A DNA stretch of 64,000 nt from contig JAWKTX010000006.1 of the NCBI GenBank assembly GCA_041398825.1, positions 186,001 to 250,000 of the forward strand. Direction: 5' to 3'. A program made the translations under genes and the position numbers. How positions within the stretch are numbered: the first letter of the stretch is position 1; each line of letters begins with the position of its first letter. Source of the stretch: Planctomycetaceae bacterium (GTDB lineage Bacteria; Planctomycetota; Planctomycetia; Planctomycetales; Planctomycetaceae). Shown here one piece after another: positions 27,640 through 36,435 of this stretch. The notes under the pieces are model-generated. The model did not search any database. It was given only the letters and a program-made list of their open reading frames with translations, and was not told the origin of the DNA.

Positions 27640-28160
27640 CCGGCCTCAGCAGGAACGTCTTCGAAGATACCCTTATCTCGATTCTTGCGCACATGAGCCG
27701 CATCGAAGACTCGACCGCTCATTGCAATCCAGACACCGTTGGGCCTTGACTGGACAGCGCCGATTGCGACCCCAATGTTAAATACAGCATCGCTGTTGCT
27801 GAATCCAGCGGGCTGCATGGCCCCGGTCAGGACGATGCATTTTTCTGAGGCGGCTTGCAGAAGTCGGGCCGTTTCGACCATGGTATCGGTGCCGTGTGTG
27901 ATGACAATTCTGTCTTCAGGTGAATCGACCACGGCTTGCAGGACCAGCTTACGATCGGCGTCCGTCATGTCGAGGCTGTCTTTTCTGAGAACAGACTGCA
28001 CAGTGTATTCGAATGTCACCGGAAGTTCTGAGAGGATCCGTTCCACCCCCGGCGCGCCCACCTGATACTCGCTCAGAGAATCAAAGTAAATTTTGTCGAT
28101 CGTGCCTCCCACTGCCAGAAAGCGAACAGGTTGATTCGTGTTCATAGTATCGGCTGACAT
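27636..28160 (-). CDS. Single-domain L-asparaginase-like protein
   Basis: A 174-residue protein with only the N-terminal asparaginase domain, about half the usual type I/II length. The two threonine motifs are present: AVGGTIDK, close to TGGTI, and ITHGTDTM, the conserved HGTDT. It may be a small asparaginase-fold protein rather than a full enzyme. Its ATG at 28160 shares one base with the GNAT stop (TGATG), and its own stop overlaps the dus start. A second ATG at 28145 is also possible. No truncation or frameshift is visible, so short single-domain family members are the likely explanation. Confidence 0.75.
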   Translation of the reverse strand: MSADTMNTNQPVRFLAVGGTIDKIYFDSLSEYQVGAPGVERILSELPVTFEYTVQSVLRKDSLDMTDADRKLVLQAVVDSPEDRIVITHGTDTMVETARLLQAASEKCIVLTGAMQPAGFSNSDAVFNIGVAIGAVQSRPNGVWIAMSGRVFDAAHVRKNRDKGIFEDVPAEAG

Positions 28161-29116
28161 CAGACGAGCGATTTGCGATACGTAACCAGGTGCTCGGCTG
28201 GTTCGAATTTGGCTGCCCCAAACAGGTCGAGTGCCGCCTGGTTTTCTGAATCGACATGGGCTTCGATCAGCTGTACTGATTCGTCCCGCAGTCGGCGAGA
28301 GATCTCGAGGATCAGTGCGAGGCCGTAGCCGTGCCGGCGCTGGGATTCGGGAACATAGACGTCCCGGATTCCCACGGATCGAACGCCCCATTTGGGTATG
28401 AAGACATCCATGCCGATGATCTGCCCGGAGGCGACGATCCCGCCGGAAGCTTTTTCCTGCAGTTCGAATCGCAAAGAATCCAGATGTCCGAATCGAACAA
28501 ACCACCACCATGATTGTCCCGATGGTCGGTCCGTAATCATCATGTTCAGGTTACGGCGATTTCGAATCAACCGGGAGTTGACCGGGTCTCGGATAGCAAA
28601 CAAATCGCGATGCATCACGACCGTACGCGTCGAAAACTCAAAACCGGATTTTGCAAACACAGGTTCCCAGGGAGCTGCAGATTCAGAAAATCCGGACGGC
28701 TGAAGACCGCCGTAGATTCCTACGTAGAATCCGGTTCGATCGAGTCCACCTCCGCCTTCAACACTCTTTGAACCGGACTCTTTCAGATAATCACATGCTC
28801 GACGAATCAGCTCTGTTGCAATGCCCTGCCGCCGGAATTCCGGGTGAACCATCAATGCGCAGATGTTGCCTCGGTTCTTATCGAGTCGGCTTTCGTCCTC
28901 AGTCGCTGCAAATCCGGCATGCACCATTCCCACCACACGACCTTCGAAAACCGCCACAATGATTCCGTTGCGGTCGAAGAACGGCTGTGAGAACGAGAAC
29001 AACTCCAGGATGTCACTCGAAAACCCTTCAGCCGCGGCTGGCCCCAGCGCGCAGGAATGCCACAGTTGCAGCAATCGAGGCGGGTCGGTATTGTGAAACG
29101 GGCGATACTGGATCAC
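28160..29116 (-). CDS. Tandem GNAT acetyltransferase
   Basis: A 318-residue protein with two GNAT acetyltransferase folds. The first has ICALMVHPEFRRQGIATELI, a clear acetyl-CoA-binding R/QxxGxG/A block. The second has IRDVYVPESQRRHGYGLALI, then VQLIEAHVDSENQAALDLF. Tandem GNATs include mycothiol synthase, but the phylum is not known to make mycothiol, so I do not assign it. It opens a three-gene overlapping operon with an asparaginase-like protein and a dihydrouridine synthase. The substrate is unknown. Confidence 0.8.
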   Translation of the reverse strand: MIQYRPFHNTDPPRLLQLWHSCALGPAAAEGFSSDILELFSFSQPFFDRNGIIVAVFEGRVVGMVHAGFAATEDESRLDKNRGNICALMVHPEFRRQGIATELIRRACDYLKESGSKSVEGGGGLDRTGFYVGIYGGLQPSGFSESAAPWEPVFAKSGFEFSTRTVVMHRDLFAIRDPVNSRLIRNRRNLNMMITDRPSGQSWWWFVRFGHLDSLRFELQEKASGGIVASGQIIGMDVFIPKWGVRSVGIRDVYVPESQRRHGYGLALILEISRRLRDESVQLIEAHVDSENQAALDLFGAAKFEPAEHLVTYRKSLV

Positions 29117-29304
29117 CGGTGTCTCTCAGGAAGCCAGTGGAAACGGTTGCTCCGCAATGTGCGAAGGGTGTCTCGGACTCTAACTCAGGACTGACACACT
29201 CACAAGCCGACGGAAGACCACTTTCAGATGCCAGAATATCCGCTGATTTTGATGTACGTCACAATCTGAACCCTGCCACTTTCTCAACGGATAAACCCTT
29301 GCCG

Positions 29305-29730
29305 ATGACATGGACCGAACGCGAAGTCATTGCCTGGCTCGATGAACAGTTGCCAGCTGCGCGGATGGCTGAATTTGAGCAGCAGCTCCGCGTGGACGAA
29401 GCGTTACGTTCACGCGTGTCAGTTTGCATCAGGCACCGTGATCAGGGTGGACGCAGCGTCGGAGAAATCTGGCAGCGGGGGCGTCTGAGTTGTCCAACCC
29501 GTACTGAGCTGGGAGGGTACCTTCTGGGAGCACTCTCTGTTGAATCCAGCGAATACATAGACTTTCATCTCAAGACTGTTGGGTGTCGTCTTTGTGATGC
29601 CAACCTTGTTGATCTGGAGGAACAATCCACCAGTGATTCGGGGACTCCCGGTCGTCGAAAGCGTTTCTTCGAGTCGTCTGCGGGCCTGTTGAGGGAAAAG
29701 TTGGACTCAGAAGAACAGTCGGCATTCTAG
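29305..29730 (+). CDS. Anti-sigma-like small protein with Cys pair
   Basis: A 141-residue protein. The N-terminus EVIAWLDEQLPAARMAEFEQ resembles the helix bundle of anti-sigma-type proteins, and the middle has LGGYLLGALSVESSEYIDFH followed by GCRLCDANL, a CxxC pair that may bind zinc. I recall this CRxCxANL block in other planctomycete proteins next to sigma or cytochrome genes. ATG 29305 is chosen because it begins the conserved block; the frame extends upstream without homology. It is separated by 180 bases from the PSCyt/PSD1 gene and may regulate it (inference). Confidence 0.55.
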   Translation: MTWTEREVIAWLDEQLPAARMAEFEQQLRVDEALRSRVSVCIRHRDQGGRSVGEIWQRGRLSCPTRTELGGYLLGALSVESSEYIDFHLKTVGCRLCDANLVDLEEQSTSDSGTPGRRKRFFESSAGLLREKLDSEEQSAF

Positions 29731-29910
29731 AACTCCCTCTGTTTCAGACATCGATTACATGCTGGTTGAACCTGAATCCGGATCGTGTGGTTGAATTCCG
29801 TACCCAACCACTGCGACAATGACGGCTCCCGCCGATTCCGCGCAGGCAGGATGTGTTCTGTGCGGTCTGGAAAATTCCCTCCTCCCGCTAAATGACGTTC
29901 GAGTACCATC

Positions 29911-32900
29911 ATGGATCGACCTCTGCAACGTTTTGTCATTCTGTCAGTGAATTCATTCAGGATTCGGGCTCAGTCTGTTTTTTGGCTCAACGGCCGAGGC
30001 AGGCCTGTCTGCCCGCGACTGTTATGCGTTGTTCTGCTTCTTTTGTCAGCTGCCGCGCCATCCCGATCGGATGAATCTGCGACCAAAAAAGACGCGGCGA
30101 ATGCCGAAGCGATGGAATTTGTTCGGACCAGGGTCCAGCCGTTGCTGCAATCTCGCTGTGGCGAGTGTCATGGTGGCGAGGAAGTTAAGGGCGGGCTCCG
30201 TTTGTCGAACCTGCACGACATTCTGCGAGGGGGGGATAGTGGACCAGCAGTTGAGCCGGGAAAACCTGACGAGAGTTTGCTGATTTCGGCTGTCAGGTAT
30301 GAAAGTTTTGAGATGCCGCCGCGAACACGGATGCCGGACGCGGAAATTGAACTGCTGGAAAACTGGATCTCAATGGGAGCACCGTGGCCGGATTCCGGCG
30401 ACGATCCCCCTCATCAAGTCGCTGAGGGTGAGCGGGCTGGGTTTCCGATGCAGGAGCGAATCGAGTCTCACTGGGTCTGGCAGCCAATTGGAGCCCCTGA
30501 AATACCTTCTCTGGAAGCGTTCGATGCGTCGCTGAATGCGTCCGAGTGGGTTCGCACGGACATTGATCGGTTTATCCTGCAGGCATTGCAGGGCCGGAAA
30601 CTCAAACCAGCAGGCGACGCGGATCGCCGTGCCATCCTTCGGCGTTTGTATTTTGATCTGGTAGGTTTGCCACCCACCATCGATCAGCAGCAACGCTTCT
30701 ACAACGATCCAGATTCGGATGATGATGCCATCGCCAGGGTTGTTGATGAGTTGCTTTTGTCCCCGCACTTCGGCGAACGGTGGGGCAGACACTGGCTTGA
30801 TCTGGTCAGGTACGCCGAAACGCTGGGGCACGAATTTGACTTTCCGCTGCCGTATGCGTGGAAATACCGTGACTACGTCATCAGGGCGATCAATGCTGAT
30901 GTTCCCTTCGATCAGTTTGCGCGAGAACACATCGCGGGTGACCTGTTGCCGAATCCCCGATTCAATTCTGAACACGCATTTAATGAATCCATCATAGCCA
31001 CTGGATTCTGGTACCTGGGCGAAGACAAGCACGCGCCGGTCGATGTGAAAGGGGAAGAGGCAGCGCGCGTCGACAATCAGCTGGATGTATTCTCCAAAGC
31101 GTTTCTCGGTATGACGGTTTCCTGTGCACGCTGTCACGATCACAAGTTCGATGCGATCACGACCAGGGACTACTATGCCTTGTCGGGATTCCTGCAGAGT
31201 TCACGCCGAAGAATTGAATGGCTGGATTCAGATGGAAAAATGCATGAAGCCACCGACCAGATCGCGACTTTGAAACGTGACGTCCATGACGCACTTGCTG
31301 CTCGATTGAAAGATGTCACTGAAGAACAGTCGCTCCAGAGGCTGGCGGCGGTCCTGCGGGATGCAGCAGTTTCAGAATCTGAATCGCCTGCCATCAAACA
31401 ACTCTTACAGGAAGCGATGACAGCAACCGACAAACGTCCAACCGACTCAGGGGCTGATGATCTTGACTTTCTGTACGCTGCGATTGCCGACTTGCAGGTG
31501 GTGAAGCCGGACTCAGACACACCACAGATTCAGATTGACCGGTCAATTCTGGCGACAACGAAATCCTGGTCGAGACGTATCGCTGAAGAGTCTGCTCGCG
31601 TGTTGAATCCTTCCGGCACAGCCGATGCGGCGCCCGACAAGAAGGAAAGTTCACCCGTCGTGTTCGCTGACCTTCGGAATGGCCTGCCAGAGGGATGGTT
31701 CGCTTATGGTCAGGCCTTTCGCTCGCTCGCACTATCAGAGTTCAGGGCCGCGCACGATGCGGATTTGTTGCGTGTGGGAAATTCTTTGAGTCCGATCCCT
31801 TCGGCGGATGCAATTGGTCACGGAAACGTTGCAACGGGCCTGCAGAAGGATGACATGCAGCCAAAGTTGTCTCGGTGTCAGGACGTCACTTCAGCCGCCA
31901 CCTCACTGAACCTTCGGGGAACACTGCAGTCTCCTACGTTCCGCTTGCAGCACCCCGAGATTCAGGTACTTGTTGCAGGACGGGGGTCACGTATCCGACT
32001 TGTGATCGACGGATACGTAATGAATGAGTTCAGTGAACTGCTGTTTCGCGGAGCTCGGCAGAACATCGAAACTGAGGGTGAACTGCGGTGGATCCGACTG
32101 AACGGGGATGTGAAGCGATACCTCGGTCATCAGTGTCATCTGGAATTTCTGGATGAAAGCGATGGATGGTTCTCCGTTCGGGAAGTTCGTTTTTCCGAAC
32201 GGGAAAATGCTCCCATTTTACCAGTGGCCAGTACGAATAATCGGTCGCTTGCCGCGAAGTTGGCAGCAACGTTTGAGTCGGTGGAAGTGGCTTCACCGGA
32301 TATTACGAAGCAGATACTGGGAGCGTATACCGATGAACTTCGACGTCGTTCTACGTGGCCATCGACGGCATTACGGCTTGGTTTGCTGCACACGGCTGAT
32401 CAGGATGATCTTCTTGCGAAGTCTGACGCCGTAGAGCAATGGAGATCGGCGGCGGCGAGCATTCCTGCCGGTGATCCGGTCCTGGTGATGTGTGAAGGAA
32501 CGGGTGAAGATGAGCATCTTTTTATCCGCGGAAGCCATAAGAATATGGGGCCGCCGGTGCCACGCCATTTTCTGACCGCACTGTCGACAATGCCGGAAAC
32601 GCTGAATCGTCAAACCCCATATGCTGAATCCGGAAGCGGACGGTTGCGGCTCGCGGAGGACGTGCTTTCGGAGGACAATCCGCTGACGGCACGAGTCGCG
32701 GTCAACCGAATCTGGCTTCACTTGTTTGGGCGGGGCCTTGTGCCGTCGGCAGACAACTTTGGTGTTCTCGGAGAAGTGCCGTCGCACCCTGAATTGCTGG
32801 ACCATTTAGCCACGCGATTTCGCCGCGATGGTTGGTCGATGAAGTCATTGATTCGGTACATTGTCACGTCACGAGTTTATCGGCAGAGTATTCAATCGAC

Positions 32901-33564
32901 GGAAGAGGGGCGCGTTGTTGATCCAACGAATGCTCTGCTTCATCACGCACATGTGCGCCGGCTGGAAGCTGAGGTGATCCGCGACGCGATCCTCACGGTC
33001 TCCGGTCGGCTGGACCCAACAAGCTATGGTCCGCCCGTGCCTGTGTATCTGACAGAGTTCATGCAGGGCCGGGGCCGGCCTGGCCAGAGCGGTCCGCTTG
33101 ACGGAAATGGCCGCCGAAGCATCTACCAGTCTGTGAACAGAAACTTCTTGTCACCATTTCTCCTGGTGTTCGATACGCCCGCTCCTGCGACCTCGGTTGG
33201 ACGCCGCGGGACCTCGAATGTACCCGCACAGGCACTGATCATGATGAACAGTGAATTCGTGACGGAGCAGGCACGAGTGTGGTCAGCTCGTCTCATCCAG
33301 GAATGCGGAGTTGAACAAGCTCTGGACGATCCGGGAAACAAGGTCGTACCGGATCGTTCTGCCAGGTTGTTGCTGGATCGAGCCTTCCGGCAGGCACTGG
33401 CCCGCTCGCCTGAAGAAAACGAGGTTGAGCTTCTGGTATCATTCGCGAATGAATTGGCACCGACATATAATCTGAATCCGAGCGAGGTCTGGTTCCATCA
33501 GAATGCATTGGCGGATGTCTGCCACATCATACTCAACCAAAAAGAATTTCTTTTTCTCGACTAG
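29911..33564 (+). CDS. PSCyt1/DUF1549/DUF1553 (PSD1) cytochrome-type protein
   Basis: A 1217-residue exported protein with a hydrophobic leader (LLCVVLLLLSAAAPSRS). The haem-binding CGECH at about 83-87 opens the PSCyt1 domain. The DUF1549 (PSCyt2) domain follows, with DRFILQALQGRKLKPAGDAD and a second SCARCHDHKFDA. A long middle region leads to the DUF1553 (PSD1) domain with NPLTARVAVNRIWLHLFGRG and TSRVYRQSIQS. This triple arrangement is a hallmark of planctomycetes and verrucomicrobia. It is often found beside sulfatases and glycan genes and is thought to act in periplasmic electron transfer or oxidation. It starts an operon with a cupredoxin-cytochrome c and an amidohydrolase. Confidence 0.88.
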   Translation: MDRPLQRFVILSVNSFRIRAQSVFWLNGRGRPVCPRLLCVVLLLLSAAAPSRSDESATKKDAANAEAMEFVRTRVQPLLQSRCGECHGGEEVKGGLRLSNLHDILRGGDSGPAVEPGKPDESLLISAVRYESFEMPPRTRMPDAEIELLENWISMGAPWPDSGDDPPHQVAEGERAGFPMQERIESHWVWQPIGAPEIPSLEAFDASLNASEWVRTDIDRFILQALQGRKLKPAGDADRRAILRRLYFDLVGLPPTIDQQQRFYNDPDSDDDAIARVVDELLLSPHFGERWGRHWLDLVRYAETLGHEFDFPLPYAWKYRDYVIRAINADVPFDQFAREHIAGDLLPNPRFNSEHAFNESIIATGFWYLGEDKHAPVDVKGEEAARVDNQLDVFSKAFLGMTVSCARCHDHKFDAITTRDYYALSGFLQSSRRRIEWLDSDGKMHEATDQIATLKRDVHDALAARLKDVTEEQSLQRLAAVLRDAAVSESESPAIKQLLQEAMTATDKRPTDSGADDLDFLYAAIADLQVVKPDSDTPQIQIDRSILATTKSWSRRIAEESARVLNPSGTADAAPDKKESSPVVFADLRNGLPEGWFAYGQAFRSLALSEFRAAHDADLLRVGNSLSPIPSADAIGHGNVATGLQKDDMQPKLSRCQDVTSAATSLNLRGTLQSPTFRLQHPEIQVLVAGRGSRIRLVIDGYVMNEFSELLFRGARQNIETEGELRWIRLNGDVKRYLGHQCHLEFLDESDGWFSVREVRFSERENAPILPVASTNNRSLAAKLAATFESVEVASPDITKQILGAYTDELRRRSTWPSTALRLGLLHTADQDDLLAKSDAVEQWRSAAASIPAGDPVLVMCEGTGEDEHLFIRGSHKNMGPPVPRHFLTALSTMPETLNRQTPYAESGSGRLRLAEDVLSEDNPLTARVAVNRIWLHLFGRGLVPSADNFGVLGEVPSHPELLDHLATRFRRDGWSMKSLIRYIVTSRVYRQSIQSTEEGRVVDPTNALLHHAHVRRLEAEVIRDAILTVSGRLDPTSYGPPVPVYLTEFMQGRGRPGQSGPLDGNGRRSIYQSVNRNFLSPFLLVFDTPAPATSVGRRGTSNVPAQALIMMNSEFVTEQARVWSARLIQECGVEQALDDPGNKVVPDRSARLLLDRAFRQALARSPEENEVELLVSFANELAPTYNLNPSEVWFHQNALADVCHIILNQKEFLFLD

Positions 33565-33579
33565 AGGCATTCGTCAACT

Positions 33580-35574
33580 ATGCGTCGCTATTCCGCCGCG
33601 TTGTGTTTCTGCATATCAGCGTTTTGTGTTGTGTCTGATTTCTGTGGCCGAATTCAAGCCGACGAGCACGCGCACCACGGACATTCGCAACACGGGCACG
33701 AAGATGACCAGCCGATTGAACGGCCGGTTGTCTTTCTCGACAAGAGCCCGAAGATTGTTGAATACCAGTTAAAACGACTGGATAATCGACGACTGTTGCT
33801 GGTCGAAAGAAGCGATGATCATCAGAAATACGCGCCCGTACATGCGGCCATCCTTTCTCGCGCCGGCATGGCGCGACAAGCCCGCGATCAGGCCGTCCAG
33901 GCGCTGGCCAGGATTCGGGCAACTTCGGTCGTGGAGGAACTGCTGGCTGCCATCGGTAGGCTAAAGCCTGTTGATGATGCTGATCAGGCAACGGCGGCAT
34001 TGCTGTCGGCAATGATGCTTGACCTTCCTGTCGAACAATTAACCGATCAGTCTGCTGCGATCCTGAATGCCGCCAGTCAGAAGAATGCTCTTTTGCAATC
34101 TGCCGGCCTTGCGGGATTAATCGCGACTGGTCAAGGCGATCTGGCCTGGGAGAATGTCGTCAGCGACGACGCACGCATCGCATGGCTCCGTGCAATTGTC
34201 CTCCTGCCGCCCCGGCAACGAATCGACCAACGCAACCGAGTCTTGTCCATGCTCAATGGTCAATCGACTACTCAGGTGGTTAGTCAGGTGTTGCTCGTGC
34301 TGGCAGGTATCCCAACCTCAGAAGAAGATTCGTTCCAGAGGATTTCCGCCTATATCACAGGGGAAACGTTCGATACCACAACTCCGACAAGCGAACAGAT
34401 TTCGGAGCCGTCGGTTTCGCAGAGCGCGGTGAAGGCGTTGCTGAGTATTTCTGACGAATTCCGTGTGGCAAAAACTTCTCAACAGGTGGCCTCTCGCCTG
34501 GTGGCGAATGCGGAACAAGTTGAAACAGCCGATCGTACTTCCGATTCTTTTATCGACAGCATGGTGCTGGCAGAGCAGTTGCTGAAGACATTGAGCGAGG
34601 TCGATGCAAAGGAACTGCGACATCGAATGCGTGCAATCTCTGTGCGTTTAGTTCGTATCAGGACCGTTCATGAAGAAATGCGATATGACCTGCCGTACTT
34701 TGCCGTTGAAGCGGGACGCCCCGTGCAGATTGTTCTTCAGAACGAAGACCTGATGCCCCACAATTTTGTGATCACCAGACCGGGTCAACTTCAGCAGGTT
34801 GCGGCGGCCGGCGCGGAATTAGGACCGTCGCCCGGATTTCAGAATCTGCCCTATGTTCCTAATACATCAGACGTGCTGTTCGCGACAAACATGGTGGAAG
34901 CCGGCAAACAGGTGAGGCTGACATTTAATGCGCCGACAGAGCCGGGAGAATACCCTTATGTCTGCACATTCCCGCGGCATTGGATGCGGATGTACGGGGT
35001 GATGGTCGTGGTACCGGATCTGGATGCGTGGCAACGTTCGCCTGTCGCCCCGACGGATCCTCTGGGTAACAACAGGTCATTTGTTCAAAACTGGAAACTC
35101 GCAGATTTTCCGGAGGCAATTCAGGCATCGCTTGAGGGACGCAAGCTTGATGCCGGAAAGGCGTTGTTCAGGGAAGCAACCTGTCTGCAGTGCCATAAGA
35201 TGCACAAAGACGGAGGGGCGGTTGGTCCGGATCTCACGGACGTTGTCAGTCGATGGAAGAATGACAAACGCGGCATTCTTCGCGAAATGCTCGAACCGTC
35301 GTGGAAAATTGATCCAAAGTATGCCGTACAGGTGATCGTACTGTCCGACGGCCGAACGAAGTCCGGAATCATAAAATCGGAGGACGATAAAACTGTTTTT
35401 CTGCTGACGAATCCGGAACGGCCAGAGCCAGAGTCCATCGCCAGAGCCGACATCGAAGAAATCATACCCTCAGCCACTTCGATGATGCCCAAAGCTCTGC
35501 TGGACAAGTTCACTCAGGACGAAATCCTCGACATCCTGAACTACATCACAACGGAGCATTCCGATGATCATTGA
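33580..35574 (+). CDS. Cupredoxin and cytochrome c fusion protein (TIGR02603-like haem domain)
   Basis: A 664-residue exported protein with signal SAALCFCISAFCVVSDFCG and a His-rich stretch (HAHHGHSQHGHEDD). The middle is helical repeat-like. A cupredoxin domain follows, with blue-copper ligands in MPHNFVI (His) and CTFPRHWMRM (Cys, His, Met). The C-terminal haem-c domain has CLQCHKMHKDGGAVGPDLTD and ends in the FTQDEILDILNYI helix. The start is 15 bases after the PSD1 gene, and the 3' end overlaps the amidohydrolase start by 11 bases. It likely passes electrons in the periplasm, with the PSD1 protein as a possible partner. Confidence 0.8.
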   Translation: MRRYSAALCFCISAFCVVSDFCGRIQADEHAHHGHSQHGHEDDQPIERPVVFLDKSPKIVEYQLKRLDNRRLLLVERSDDHQKYAPVHAAILSRAGMARQARDQAVQALARIRATSVVEELLAAIGRLKPVDDADQATAALLSAMMLDLPVEQLTDQSAAILNAASQKNALLQSAGLAGLIATGQGDLAWENVVSDDARIAWLRAIVLLPPRQRIDQRNRVLSMLNGQSTTQVVSQVLLVLAGIPTSEEDSFQRISAYITGETFDTTTPTSEQISEPSVSQSAVKALLSISDEFRVAKTSQQVASRLVANAEQVETADRTSDSFIDSMVLAEQLLKTLSEVDAKELRHRMRAISVRLVRIRTVHEEMRYDLPYFAVEAGRPVQIVLQNEDLMPHNFVITRPGQLQQVAAAGAELGPSPGFQNLPYVPNTSDVLFATNMVEAGKQVRLTFNAPTEPGEYPYVCTFPRHWMRMYGVMVVVPDLDAWQRSPVAPTDPLGNNRSFVQNWKLADFPEAIQASLEGRKLDAGKALFREATCLQCHKMHKDGGAVGPDLTDVVSRWKNDKRGILREMLEPSWKIDPKYAVQVIVLSDGRTKSGIIKSEDDKTVFLLTNPERPEPESIARADIEEIIPSATSMMPKALLDKFTQDEILDILNYITTEHSDDH

Positions 35575-36403
35575 TTCGCATCAGCATTTCTGGCAGCTGG
35601 ACCTCCCGTTCGAATATGACTGGCTCCGGACGCTGCAGCATCAAAAGATTTGTCGGAATTATCTTCCAGAAGACCTGGTGCCCCATCTGACAGCGGCAGG
35701 CGTTGATGCATCCGTCTTCGTACAGACGCAGCACAATCTGGATGAAAATCGATGGGCACTTTCACTTGCGCAGGCCAATCCCTTTATCGCAGGCATCGTG
35801 GGGTGGGTGGATCTGGCGTCGACGGAATGCGAGGACCAGCTGCAGGAGTTTCTGGAAGATCCGTTGTTTGTTGGTGTCAGACACATCACTCAGGATGAGC
35901 CTGATGATGACTTTATACTCCGAATGGATGTGCTGCAGAGGTTGAAAGTCCTGGAGAAGCACCAGATCCCTTTTGATTTGCTCTTTTACACCCGGCACCT
36001 CAAACACGCAGTTTCCCTGGCACAACTTTTACCGGAACTGCCAATGGTGATTGATCATCTGTCGAAACCAAACATCGAAGATGCCAGCATTGCGGACTGG
36101 TCGCGGGATCTGAAAGCCGCGGCAGCCTACCCAAATCTGTACTGCAAGCTGAGTGGGATGATTACGGAAGCGAACTGGAACAACTGGACCGTTGACGATC
36201 TGCGGCCCTATGTCTTCACAGCTCTTGAAGCGTTCGGTGCGGAACGGTGTATGTTTGGGTCCGACTGGCCCGTCTGCGAACTCGCCGGAACCTATCAGCA
36301 GGTGTTCGATGCGCTGAATCAGGCTTTGGGGGAAATCAGCGAATCCGAACGAGAACAGATTTTTGGCAAAACAGCCGCCAGCTTCTATAAGCTTCGAATT
36401 TGA
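35564..36403 (+). CDS. Amidohydrolase 2 family (L-fuconolactonase-like) metal-dependent hydrolase
   Basis: A 279-residue TIM-barrel hydrolase. It opens with the metal-binding DSHQHFW and has MVIDHLSKPNI, LYCKLSGMITEANW and the terminal active-site block CMFGSDWPVCELAG. The layout fits the lactonases that open L-fucono-, rhamnono- or similar sugar lactones. The ATG overlaps the cupredoxin gene stop by 11 bases, so translation is coupled. It has no signal peptide and is likely cytoplasmic, unlike its operon partners. The precise lactone is unknown. Confidence 0.83.
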   Translation: MIIDSHQHFWQLDLPFEYDWLRTLQHQKICRNYLPEDLVPHLTAAGVDASVFVQTQHNLDENRWALSLAQANPFIAGIVGWVDLASTECEDQLQEFLEDPLFVGVRHITQDEPDDDFILRMDVLQRLKVLEKHQIPFDLLFYTRHLKHAVSLAQLLPELPMVIDHLSKPNIEDASIADWSRDLKAAAAYPNLYCKLSGMITEANWNNWTVDDLRPYVFTALEAFGAERCMFGSDWPVCELAGTYQQVFDALNQALGEISESEREQIFGKTAASFYKLRI

Positions 36404-36435
36404 TCACTTTTGGGTTCACTCAGCATCACTCGCAA

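Noticed and set aside
28145..28511. N-terminal extension of the asparaginase-like frame
   Set aside because: It overlaps the GNAT gene in another frame and is Arg-rich with no asparaginase similarity; the real start is at 28160 or 28145.
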